Part shown: piece by piece, positions 1-6,779 of the stretch
How positions within the stretch are numbered: position 1 is the stretch's first letter
Layout of the letters: each line of letters starts with the position of its first letter
Assembly: GCA_030638935.1 (NCBI GenBank)
Contig: DAOWDR010000261.1
Coordinates: 1-11,174, forward strand
Direction: 5' to 3'
DNA: 11,174 nt
Source of the DNA: Desulfobacteraceae bacterium
Lineage (GTDB): Bacteria; Desulfobacterota; Desulfobacteria; Desulfobacterales; Desulfobacteraceae
Notes under the pieces: model-generated
The model's input: the letters and a program-made list of their open reading frames with translations, nothing else
Told to the model about the DNA's origin: nothing
Database searches by the model: none
Made by a program: the position numbers and the translations under genes

Positions 1-457
1 CCTGCCCATTCTCGCCCCTGCAGTGGCCGGCATGATACAGGACCCTGCCGAGCTTACCATTCTGGATGCCGGTGGCGATGACGTCGGAGTAACGGTTCTG
101 GCAGCCCTTGGGGACCACCTGAATAAAAAAAACGCTCACATGATCCAGGTCATAAACCCTTTCCGGCCCTTCACCGAAACAATTGAGGGCTGTCTTAAAA
201 TAAAAGAGGAGATTGAGACATCTTCAAAACTTGCGATCACAGGACTTGTCTCCAATGCCAACCTCATTGACGAAACCACACCGGAACACATATATGAAGG
301 ATATCGCTTTATTAAAGAGGTATCAGATACCACCGGTCTGCCCATTGTTTTCATAACGGCTTCATCCCAGATAATACCTCAACTTGATATGGCTAGGTTC
401 AATTGCCCGGTACTGACCATTGACAGGAAACTGGTACCACCCTGGAAAAGCATTTGA
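1..457 (+). CDS. ParA/CobQ-like nucleotide-binding protein (3' part)
   Basis: This is the C-terminal part of a protein whose start lies left of the window. The frame is open from base 2 and reads LPILAPAVAGMIQDPAEL before any plausible start, so the GTG at 23 and ATG at 32 are probably internal. The visible 152 residues contain a Walker-B-like strand (LTILDAGGDDVG), a VINPFRPFT strand and loop, and an ITGLVSNANL segment. Together these resemble the P-loop ATPases of the MinD/ParA/CobQ group; the expected Walker A lysine motif would be upstream and cannot be seen. It ends 20 bases before the ferredoxin gene, so it is probably cotranscribed with the oxidoreductase operon. A role in assembly, for example of Fe-S clusters, is speculation. 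I am fairly sure it is a real gene and moderately sure of the family. Confidence 0.6.
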   Translation, partial: LPILAPAVAGMIQDPAELTILDAGGDDVGVTVLAALGDHLNKKNAHMIQVINPFRPFTETIEGCLKIKEEIETSSKLAITGLVSNANLIDETTPEHIYEGYRFIKEVSDTTGLPIVFITASSQIIPQLDMARFNCPVLTIDRKLVPPWKSI

Positions 458-477
458 TATAATAAGGAGTATTTTGT

Positions 478-696
478 ATGGCCTACGAACATGTTGTTGA
501 TTCCGAACGGTGCAAGGGATGCGGACTCTGCATCAATTTTTGCCCGAAAAACGTCCTTGAAATCACCAATAAAGTAAATGCAAAAGGACATTTTCCGGTC
601 TATCAGGCAAGACCCGAAGATTGTATTCACTGCACCATGTGCTGTATTGTGTGCCCGGATGTTGCCATCCGCATAGAGGAAACCCAGACGACTTAA
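478..696 (+). CDS. korD: 2-oxoacid:ferredoxin oxidoreductase delta subunit, 2x[4Fe-4S] ferredoxin
   Basis: A 72-residue bacterial-type ferredoxin. Two full cluster motifs are visible: C12-x2-C15-x2-C18-x3-C22-P and C49-x2-C52-x2-C55-x3-C59-P, with one extra cysteine at 56. In Kor/Vor/Por enzymes such a subunit passes electrons from the thiamine-diphosphate and Fe-S core to free ferredoxin in the cytoplasm. Its position directly before the alpha, beta and gamma subunits, 17 bases from alpha, supports a dedicated subunit rather than a free ferredoxin. The start ATG follows an AAGGAG ribosome binding site in the right place. The symbol korD or vorD depends on substrate, which the sequence does not settle. 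Confidence 0.88.
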   Translation: MAYEHVVDSERCKGCGLCINFCPKNVLEITNKVNAKGHFPVYQARPEDCIHCTMCCIVCPDVAIRIEETQTT

Positions 697-713
697 AATT
701 AAGGATAAATACA

Positions 714-1781
714 ATGGCAAAAGTGTTAATGAAAGGAAATGAGGCAATCGGTGAAGCAGCCATCAGAGCGGGATGTAAAAATTACTTTGCATACCCCATC
801 ACCCCCCAGTCAGAGGTTGCCGAATACCTGGTAAAAAGGCTGCCGGAAGTTGACGGTGTTTTCCTCCAGGGAGAAAGTGAAGTTGCCGTAGGGTATATGA
901 TATTTGGTGCGGCAGGTGCAGGGGAAAGAGTGATGACCACCTCTTCTTCCCCGGGGATCAGCCTTATGAGTGAGGCCATTTCCTATATTGCAGCGGCACA
1001 ATGCCCTGCTGTTTTTGTAAATATCATGCGTGGCGGCCCTGGCTTAGGAGGCATTTTGCCTGCCCAGGGAGATTATTTCCAGGCCACCAAGGGCGGCGGA
1101 CACGGGGATTACCATTTGCTGGTCATGGCACCCGATGGTGTCCAGGAAGCCGTTGAAATGACCATGCAGGCATTTAGCCTGGCTGAAAAATACAGGGGAC
1201 CTGTCATGGTCCTGGGGGATGGGCTCATAGGCCAGATGATGGAGCCGGTGGAGTTTCCTGAGGATCTGAAAACCGAACCCTCCAATAAAGACGACTGGGC
1301 CACCAACGGGATGGCAACAAGAAAGAGTAAAAAAAGAAACCTGGTTAAATCCCTGTTTCTTGATCCCACTGAACTCAATGCCAACAACCTGGCCCTCAAA
1401 GCCAAATATGAACAGATGAAAAAAGAAGAAATCCAGTTTGAAGCCTATAATGCCGACACCGATTACAAGGTGCTGATCACAAGTTACGGTACCATGAGCC
1501 GGGTATGCAGAACCGCCATTGATATGTTGAAACAAGAGGGCATTGAAGTGGCCCTGCTAAGACCGAAAACCCTTTTTCCCTTCCCGGAACAGGCAGTCTA
1601 CGATGCAGCCACAAAGAAAAGCTGTAAATCGGTCATCAGTATTGAGATGAGTATGGGCCAGATGGTTGAAGATGTCCAGAGATGCGTACAGGGTCAGCGG
1701 CCTGTTGAATTTTATGGCGAATGCGGCGGCGATATCCCGTCACCAGAAAAAATCATCGACATTATTAAAGCAATGATATAG
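714..1781 (+). CDS. korA: 2-oxoacid:ferredoxin oxidoreductase alpha subunit (KorA/VorB type)
   Basis: A 355-residue alpha subunit of the pyruvate:ferredoxin oxidoreductase superfamily. With the beta subunit it binds thiamine diphosphate and catalyses CoA-dependent oxidative decarboxylation of a 2-oxoacid to acyl-CoA, reducing ferredoxin. Visible hallmarks are the N-terminal YPITPQSEVAEYL segment, the GESEVAVG motif carrying the glutamate expected to activate the cofactor, and TTSSSPGISLMSEAISY followed by the glycine-rich RGGPGLGG loop. A C-terminal transketolase-like domain covers about residues 235-355. The frame opens at 621 inside the ferredoxin gene, but the ATG at 714 follows an AAGGA and begins the conserved MAKVLMKGNEAIGEAAIRAG, so I chose it. 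Length and gene order fit both 2-oxoglutarate (Kor) and branched-chain (Vor) enzymes. Confidence 0.92.
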   Translation: MAKVLMKGNEAIGEAAIRAGCKNYFAYPITPQSEVAEYLVKRLPEVDGVFLQGESEVAVGYMIFGAAGAGERVMTTSSSPGISLMSEAISYIAAAQCPAVFVNIMRGGPGLGGILPAQGDYFQATKGGGHGDYHLLVMAPDGVQEAVEMTMQAFSLAEKYRGPVMVLGDGLIGQMMEPVEFPEDLKTEPSNKDDWATNGMATRKSKKRNLVKSLFLDPTELNANNLALKAKYEQMKKEEIQFEAYNADTDYKVLITSYGTMSRVCRTAIDMLKQEGIEVALLRPKTLFPFPEQAVYDAATKKSCKSVISIEMSMGQMVEDVQRCVQGQRPVEFYGECGGDIPSPEKIIDIIKAMI

Positions 1782-1791
1782 GAGCAAAATA

Positions 1792-2529
1792 ATGGGAAAA
1801 GCATTTTCAAAGCCAGCCGCACTCAGCGACACAATGACACATTATTGTCCCGGCTGTACCCACGGCATTGTCCACAGGCTTGTTGCAGAAGCCATAGATG
1901 AACTTGGCATCCAGGAAAGAACCGTTGGAATAGCCCCTGTGGGGTGTGCAGTCCTGGCATATAATTATTTTAATTGTGACTTCCAGGAAGCTGCCCATGG
2001 AAGGGCACCTGCCATGGCAACAGGGATCAAACGGGTTCGGCCGGACCTGATTGTATTTGCCTACCAGGGAGACGGGGACCTTGCCAGCATCGGCATGGGA
2101 GAAATCATCCATGCGGCCAACAGGGGTGAAAAATTCACCACTATTTTTATCAATAATGCCATCTATGGCATGACAGGCGGCCAGATGGCCCCCACCACAA
2201 TGCCTGGCCAGCGGGCAACCACCGCTCCTGCCGGAAGGGATACAGACCAGACAGGCATGCCCATCAAAATGGCCAACCTTTTGGGAGCACTTGTCACCCC
2301 GGCCTATGTCACCCGCCAGGCTGTTTTAAAACCCCAGCAGATAAATAAAGCCAAAAAAGCCATAAAGCAGGCATTTCAATACCAGGTGGAAGGCAAATGC
2401 TTTAGTTTTGTTGAAGTGGTTTCCACCTGCCCGACCAATTGGGGGCTCACTCCCCTTGATTCATTGAAATGGGCTGAAGATACACTGCTGCCCTATTATG
2501 AGCTGGGTGATGTTAAAACCCCTGAATAG
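1792..2529 (+). CDS. korB: 2-oxoacid:ferredoxin oxidoreductase beta subunit, thiamine-diphosphate binding
   Basis: A 245-residue beta subunit. The thiamine-diphosphate motif runs from GDGD (93-96) to NN (121-122). Cysteines at 19, 22 and 52, plus Cys213 in STCPTNWG, are in the pattern expected to hold the internal [4Fe-4S] cluster of this family. The GIAPVGCAVLAYNYF and HGRAPAMATGIKR segments are typical of KorB/VorA-like subunits. The gene begins 10 bases after alpha, with a GGAG ribosome binding site over the junction, so coupled translation is likely. The product pairs with alpha in the cytoplasm to form the catalytic core. Length is normal and no key motif is missing. Substrate (2-oxoglutarate, branched-chain or aromatic 2-oxoacids) cannot be read from sequence alone. 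Confidence 0.93.
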   Translation: MGKAFSKPAALSDTMTHYCPGCTHGIVHRLVAEAIDELGIQERTVGIAPVGCAVLAYNYFNCDFQEAAHGRAPAMATGIKRVRPDLIVFAYQGDGDLASIGMGEIIHAANRGEKFTTIFINNAIYGMTGGQMAPTTMPGQRATTAPAGRDTDQTGMPIKMANLLGALVTPAYVTRQAVLKPQQINKAKKAIKQAFQYQVEGKCFSFVEVVSTCPTNWGLTPLDSLKWAEDTLLPYYELGDVKTPE

Positions 2530-2578
2530 GATATAAAATTTTAACGATATATTTTTATAGTTGTTTTTGGAGAAACCA

Positions 2579-3118
2579 ATGCAAACAGAAATAAAATTTG
2601 CAGGATTTGGAGGCCAGGGAATACTGCTGAGTGCCAAGCTTCTGGCCTATGCCGCAATGAAACAAGGATCCTTTGTGGCCTGGGTACCCTCCTACGGGCC
2701 TGAGATGCGGGGGGGAACAGCATATTGCACCGTGGTCATCAGCGACAAGCTCATCGGCTCCCCCATCATTAAAAACCCAACTCACCTGGTGGCAATGAAC
2801 CTGCCTTCACTTGAAAAATTTGCCGGTGACGTCAAACCCGGGGGCATTGTGTTCATCAATGGCTCCCTGATTCCCGTCAGAAGTAATCGGGAAGATATCA
2901 TTGAACTTGTAGTACCCATCAATGAGATTGCAACCGCAGCCGGCAGTATCCGTGCTGCCAATATTGTTGCCCTGGCCGCCTTTAATGCAAAAGCCAAACT
3001 GGTTGATCCGGACCTGTTAAAAAAATGCATCAAAGAGGAGTTTGCAGCCAAGGCAAAGATTATTCCTTTGAATATGAAAGCATTTGATGAAGGTGTAAAG
3101 ATCGTAGAGAACAGTTAG
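2579..3118 (+). CDS. korC: 2-oxoacid:ferredoxin oxidoreductase gamma subunit
   Basis: A 179-residue gamma subunit of the Por/Kor family. The signature GFGGQG lies at residues 9-14, followed by the conserved WVPSYGPEMRGGTAYC block, which is highly characteristic. In multi-subunit enzymes this domain packs on the catalytic alpha/beta core and takes part in CoA and electron-transfer architecture. The open frame extends upstream to a TTG at 2561, but the ATG at 2579 has a GGAGA about six bases before it and starts the conserved domain immediately, so it is preferred. The 49-base gap after korB is the longest inside the operon. It is AT-rich with no convincing hairpin or promoter. Confidence 0.92.
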   Translation: MQTEIKFAGFGGQGILLSAKLLAYAAMKQGSFVAWVPSYGPEMRGGTAYCTVVISDKLIGSPIIKNPTHLVAMNLPSLEKFAGDVKPGGIVFINGSLIPVRSNREDIIELVVPINEIATAAGSIRAANIVALAAFNAKAKLVDPDLLKKCIKEEFAAKAKIIPLNMKAFDEGVKIVENS

Positions 3119-3148
3119 AATTACAGTGCAAAAGGGAGGGAGGACAAA

Positions 3149-3640
3149 ATGATCAGACGTGAAATATCGCTTTTTCTAAAAAACGCACCAGGTGAACTGG
3201 GAAAACTCACTGCTCTTTTTGGGAATGCAGGTATCAACATTGATGCCATCACCATCCAGGATGCATCTGCCTACGTCCAGAACCTTTTTGAAGCCCGGGG
3301 CAAATCTCTGAAAAGACTGGCATCTTCTGCCAGCTATAGCTCCATGAGACGTGACTCTGCTGAATTTGCCCTGATACGCCTCTTAACCGACAAGCCGGAT
3401 GAGTCCATTTCCATGCTAAAAGAAAATGACTATTTGTATGACTCAAAGGATGTGGTGGCCATTGATATCACCAACAAACCCGGGGAATTTGCAAAAATGA
3501 CAAAAAAACTCGGGGAAAAGAAAATCAATATAAATTATGTCTACGGATCTGTGTCTTATTCCGACGGGAAGTGTCTATTTGTATTCTGTCCCGAGGATGT
3601 CTCCTATGCAGATTCCATATTTGAAGGCGGACAGTATTAA
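3149..3640 (+). CDS. Double ACT-domain protein with insert in the first domain
   Basis: A 163-residue cytoplasmic protein made of two ACT (small-ligand-binding) domains. The first begins at EISLFLKNAPGELGKLTALFGNAGINIDAITIQDAS (given here as 4-40 in outline: leucine-rich strand, APGEL turn, GINIDAI strand). The second spans about 100-150 with NKPGEFAKMTKKLGEKKININYVY. ACT pairs commonly bind amino acids and regulate metabolic enzymes or transcription. Between strand 2 of ACT1 (ending near 40) and its next strand (AEFALIRLL, 71-79) lies about 30 basic, serine-rich residues not expected in a minimal ACT fold. The ribosome binding site GGGAGGGAGG at 3134-3143 is unusually strong. It is the last gene of the oxidoreductase operon, 30 bases after korC, suggesting an amino-acid sensor for this enzyme; that role is inferred. 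Confidence 0.82.
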   Translation: MIRREISLFLKNAPGELGKLTALFGNAGINIDAITIQDASAYVQNLFEARGKSLKRLASSASYSSMRRDSAEFALIRLLTDKPDESISMLKENDYLYDSKDVVAIDITNKPGEFAKMTKKLGEKKININYVYGSVSYSDGKCLFVFCPEDVSYADSIFEGGQY

Positions 3641-3661
3641 TTTTGTACTTTAGCTCCTTAA

Positions 3662-3691
3662 AGGGCAGCATATTGGAAAATATGCTGCCCT
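3662..3691. terminator. Bidirectional hairpin between convergent genes
   Basis: A perfect 13-bp inverted repeat, AGGGCAGCATATT and its complement, flanks a GGAA loop. It sits 21 bases after the ACT gene stop and 22 bases past the end of the convergent acyl-CoA dehydrogenase gene. Position and stability suggest transcription termination or transcript end protection for both. No long T-run follows on either strand, so classic intrinsic termination is uncertain. Confidence 0.7.
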
Positions 3692-3713
3692 CCACGGGAG
3701 TCGAAAAGATGAT

Positions 3714-4868
3714 CTAGGGCTTTCTCTTATCTCTTAAAATTTGGTTGGAAATCACAATACGCTGGATTTCGCTGGTGCCCTCATAGATGGTAAACACCCT
3801 GGCATCCCTGTAATACCTCTCCACATTGTAATCCTTGGTAAATCCGTACCCACCATGGATCTGGATGGCTCTTGCCGTAATTTTATTCACCATTTCAGAT
3901 GCAAACAACTTGGCAATTGAAGCTTCCTTTGTATAGGTTTCTCCACGGTCTTTCATGGAGGCTGCGGAAAAGATCAATTGCCTGGCAGCCTCAATCTGGG
4001 TGGCCATATCTGCTATCTGGAACCTGATGGCCTGGTGTTTTGATATGGCTGAACCAAATTGTTTTCTTTTTTGGGCATATTTAACTGCTGCATCAAAGGC
4101 AGCCTGGGCCACTCCCAAAGACTGGGCCGCAATACCTATCCTGCCGCTGTCAAGGCCGGACATGGCAATCTTAAACCCGTCCCCCTCCTTGCCCAGAATA
4201 TTGGCTGCAGGCACCCTGCAATTTTCAAATATCAGATCTGTGGTATCCGAGGCCCTCAGCCCCATCTTGTCTTCCAGATGGCCCACCACAAGTCCCGGGG
4301 TGCCCTTGGGAACTATAAAACAGGAAATTCCTTTATGGCCTACGCTCTCATCGGTCTTTGCAGTTACCAGAACAACACGGGCATTTTTACCCGAGGTGAT
4401 AAACCGCTTGGTGCCGTTGATCACATAGAAATCGCCTTCTTTGACAGCCGTTGTGGTCTGGCTGACCGGATCGGAGCCGGCATCGGGTTCGGTCAGGCCA
4501 AAGGCGCCTATGATCTCTCCGGAAGCCAGGGGAACCAGAAACTCCTGTTTTTGTTCTTCGGTCCCGAATTTATTAAAAGATTCGCAAACAATGGAATTTT
4601 GAACCGACATGACAACAGAGGTTGAGGCACATGAATAGGCAATTTCGGACAGAGCCAAAACATAGGAGATGGCATCTGCTTCTTCCCCGCCGTATTCCTC
4701 CGGAATCATCATTCCCATCAGCCCCAGTTCCCCCATCTGGCGGAAATTCTCCGCCGGGAACTCCTTTGTCTTGTCCCGCTCGGAAGCAGTGGCTGCAATG
4801 ACTTTTCTGGAAAATTCCCTAACCATATTTTGAATCATTAATTGTTCATCAGTAAGCTTGAATAACAT
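3714..4868 (-). CDS. Acyl-CoA dehydrogenase (short/branched-chain type)
   Basis: A complete 384-residue FAD-dependent acyl-CoA dehydrogenase, the usual length for this soluble homotetrameric family. It introduces the 2,3 double bond into an acyl-CoA and passes electrons to electron-transfer flavoprotein. Visible signatures are FGLTEPDAGSDP in the substrate/FAD region, GLRASDTTDLIFENCRVP, RKQFG followed by HQAIRFQIADMA, and the C-terminal QIHGGYGFTKDYNVERYYRD then IYEGTSEIQR. The catalytic base is predicted to be Glu363 in YEGTSE, the position used by SCAD, MCAD and butyryl-CoA dehydrogenases; isovaleryl-CoA enzymes place it elsewhere, which argues mildly against that substrate. An AAAGGAG precedes the ATG. 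The gene starts 18 bases after the XRE-cupin gene, so the two are probably cotranscribed. Exact acyl chain is unknown. Confidence 0.92.
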   Translation of the reverse strand: MLFKLTDEQLMIQNMVREFSRKVIAATASERDKTKEFPAENFRQMGELGLMGMMIPEEYGGEEADAISYVLALSEIAYSCASTSVVMSVQNSIVCESFNKFGTEEQKQEFLVPLASGEIIGAFGLTEPDAGSDPVSQTTTAVKEGDFYVINGTKRFITSGKNARVVLVTAKTDESVGHKGISCFIVPKGTPGLVVGHLEDKMGLRASDTTDLIFENCRVPAANILGKEGDGFKIAMSGLDSGRIGIAAQSLGVAQAAFDAAVKYAQKRKQFGSAISKHQAIRFQIADMATQIEAARQLIFSAASMKDRGETYTKEASIAKLFASEMVNKITARAIQIHGGYGFTKDYNVERYYRDARVFTIYEGTSEIQRIVISNQILRDKRKP

Positions 4869-4886
4869 GGGTAACTCCTTTAATCT

Positions 4887-5432
4887 CTAGGGTGCATAGA
4901 CAACTACAATCAATTCCGCATCTTTATCTCCGACATTGCGCAAGTCATGCTTTATCCCTGAATTAAAATGGAGAGAATCCCCTGGTTCCAAAAGGTTGAT
5001 ATGATCCCCCACCTGAACTTCCACCCGGCCTTCCAGCACATAGACAAACTCTTCCCCTTCGTGGTGAAAGCCGACACCGTCATGGCTTTCACCTGCATCC
5101 ACCACAATGCGGAATGCCTTTAAATGCTTGTTTTCCGCCCCCGGAGTCAGGGGGGTATAGGCATAATTATCCGTTCTTTTGGTATAGGCCTGGGACCGCT
5201 CTTCTGTGGTGTCTTCCTGCTCCTTGAGCAAAAAGCCTGAATCCAGTTGAAGGGTCCTTGAAATCTGGAGCAAGGTTCCCACCGACGGTCTTTTTTCACC
5301 GCCTTCAATCTTTTTGATAAACTCCTTTGACAATCCTGTTTCATTTGCCATTGTGTCCAGGCTCATTTTCTTGTCCAGCCTGGCCCGTTTGATTCGCTTG
5401 CCTATGGGGGTAATTTCTTTCTTTTTAGCCAT
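4887..5432 (-). CDS. XRE-family transcriptional regulator with C-terminal cupin domain
   Basis: A 181-residue one-component regulator. An N-terminal helix-turn-helix of the XRE/Cro type covers about residues 9-65 (IGKRIKRARLDKKMSLD, then TGLSKEFIKKIEGGEKRPS). A cupin_2 barrel covers about 108-178, with HHEGEEFVYVLEG and EPGDSLHFNSGIKH as its two conserved motifs; their histidines and glutamate could hold a metal. Such proteins usually sense a small molecule through the cupin and bind DNA as dimers. The frame extends to 5468, but the ATG at 5432 has GGAG eight bases upstream and the extra 12 residues have no ribosome binding site and overlap an inverted repeat, so 5432 is preferred. The acyl-CoA dehydrogenase gene follows after 18 bases and is the likely target together with the gene itself. 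Confidence 0.88.
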   Translation of the reverse strand: MAKKKEITPIGKRIKRARLDKKMSLDTMANETGLSKEFIKKIEGGEKRPSVGTLLQISRTLQLDSGFLLKEQEDTTEERSQAYTKRTDNYAYTPLTPGAENKHLKAFRIVVDAGESHDGVGFHHEGEEFVYVLEGRVEVQVGDHINLLEPGDSLHFNSGIKHDLRNVGDKDAELIVVVYAP

Positions 5433-5445
5433 TATATCTCCAATA

Positions 5446-5463
5446 GTTTGAGATCTTTCAAAC
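5446..5463. promoter_or_regulatory. Inverted repeat in the leader of the XRE-cupin gene
   Basis: Arms GTTTGA and TCAAAC are separated by six bases, just upstream of the GGAG ribosome binding site (complement at 5439-5442) of the XRE-cupin gene. It could be an operator for autoregulation or a small leader hairpin. Evidence is the symmetry and position only. Confidence 0.35.
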
Positions 5464-5475
5464 TTCATTTTTGAT

Positions 5476-5489
5476 TGAGCGCTCGCTCA
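5476..5489. promoter_or_regulatory. TetR-like palindromic operator upstream of the XRE-cupin gene
   Basis: TGAGCGCTCGCTCA consists of six-base arms TGAGCG and CGCTCA around a CT centre, and symmetry continues to the second flanking base on each side. It is GC-rich within AT-rich surroundings and lies 44 bases upstream of the preferred start of the XRE-cupin gene. GAGCG/CGCTC palindromes are common for TetR-family regulators of fatty-acid and acyl-CoA genes. No TetR gene is in the window, so a regulator in trans, or the XRE protein itself, would have to bind. Confidence 0.5.
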
Positions 5490-5537
5490 GTGGTTAAACA
5501 AAAAACCGATGCCCCTTTTGTAATTTCCAATAAAAGG

Positions 5538-6602
5538 TTATTCGATGACTTCAACCCAATTTTCTGTATCTTCTGATTTCCCGTATTGAATGGCGGTGAG
5601 TGCGTCATAAAATTTCATTGATATCTTGCCGGGTTTGCCGTCCCCAATATGAATTGTTTTCTCTCCATACCGAATCTCTCCCACAGGAGAAATTACCGCT
5701 GCCGTACCAGATCCAAAGACCTCGGTAAGACTTCCATCCTCTTTTGTTGAAAAAATCTCATCAATGCTGATTTTACGTTCCGATACCGTCATTCCCCATT
5801 TTTGGGCCAGGGTAATGACAGAGTACCGGGTGATTCCCGGCAGGATGCTGCCGCTTAAGTCCGGGGTGACCAGTTCATCATTGATAATAAAGAAGATGTT
5901 CATGGCACCGACTTCTTCAATATATTTCATTTCAAGGGCATCCAGCCACATGACCTGGGCTTAACCCTCTTTTTTTGCCTTTTCCCCTGCATTTAGACTG
6001 GCTGCATAGTTACCTGCTGTCTTAAATTCGCCCACTCCCCCGCGAACCGCCCGGACATGGTCCTTGGACACCCAGATTTTTATGGGGTTAAATCCTTCGG
6101 CATAATAGGCGCCCACGGAACAGAGGATAATATAAAACTTGAAGGTAAAAGAGGATCTTACCCCCAAAAAGGGGTCGGTGGCAATAATGGTGGGACGGAT
6201 ATACAAAGAGGTGCCGAGGGTTTCCGGAATCCATTTCTCTTCCAGTTTGACCAATTGTTTCAGGGAATCCATGACAAGATCAATATCTATCTCAGGAATG
6301 CATAGCCCCCTGGCAGAACGGTTCATCCTCTTGAAATTATCCCGGGCCCGGAACAGCTGGATTTTGTTATCCTGTGTTTTATAGGCTTTCAAGCCTTCAA
6401 AAATTGCCTGGCCATAGTGAAGGACCATGGCAGCCGGCGACATCTCAAAGTTGGCATAGGGTTCAATGCGGGGATCATGCCAACCCTTATCAACTGAATA
6501 ATCCATCACAAACATATGATCTGTGAATGCCGTACCAAATCCCAAATCCGCATCCTTTGGCCGAGTACCGGTTTTGGCAGCCCGGGTCACTTTAATCTCC
6601 AT
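5538..6602 (-). pseudogene. ilvE: Branched-chain amino-acid aminotransferase interrupted by an in-frame TAA
   Basis: This fold-type IV PLP enzyme would transfer the amino group of leucine, isoleucine or valine to 2-oxoglutarate. The reading frame spans 355 codons, the normal length for the BCAT form related to the eukaryotic enzymes. A single TAA at codon 214 (complement of 5961-5963) splits it into 213- and 140-residue parts in the same frame. The N-terminal part has FTDHMFVMDY, HYGQAIFEGLKAY and GGVGEFKTAGNYAASL, with Lys194 as predicted PLP lysine. The C-terminal part resumes at once with AQVMWLDALEMKYIEEVGAMNIFF and keeps the EVFGSGTAAVISPVG cofactor loop. The start ATG at 6602 follows GGAGG; a TTG at 6617 is less likely. 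Everything outside the stop looks conserved, so the lesion is recent or a sequencing error. If real, the first fragment lacks the cofactor loop and should be inactive. Confidence 0.85.
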
Positions 6603-6647
6603 TATGTCCTCCGTCAAGTTTGATTATAATTAACTTTGTTTACTTAA

Positions 6648-6677
6648 AGTATGGGCCTTTGCAAATTGCTTTGTCAA
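6648..6677 (-). promoter_or_regulatory. Candidate sigma70 promoter of ilvE
   Basis: On the minus strand, a perfect -35 box TTGACA (complement of 6672-6677) is followed after 18 bases by CATACT (complement of 6648-6653), four of six matches to TATAAT. It lies in the 177-base gap between hutU and ilvE and would give a leader of about 40 bases. It suggests ilvE can be transcribed separately from hutU. Confidence 0.55.
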
Positions 6678-6779
6678 GAAAATTTTAACCGTGACAAACC
6701 AAGGCCGATTGAAAATCTTTATATTAAGATATTCATTAATGTAAAGCAAAGGATTTTTAGCACTTGATCCAGGCAAAAA

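Noticed and set aside
1044..1535. A 163-codon open frame on the minus strand
   Set aside because: It is antisense to the conserved korA gene and shows no motif.
4059..4625. A 188-codon open frame on the plus strand
   Set aside because: It is antisense to the acyl-CoA dehydrogenase gene, which has all family motifs.
5503..5535. Possible terminator between ilvE and the XRE-cupin gene (CCTTTT/AAAAGG arms)
   Set aside because: The six-base AT-rich stem with a long loop is too weak, and the following T-run is displaced.
5961..5963. Programmed recoding (selenocysteine or pyrrolysine) at the ilvE stop
   Set aside because: The codon is TAA; selenocysteine uses TGA and pyrrolysine TAG. The conserved residue is an ordinary tyrosine, so mutation or sequencing error is simpler.
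6700..6779. Possible terminator after hutU
   Set aside because: Only a five-base ATCTT/AAGAT stem in AT-rich DNA is seen; not convincing.
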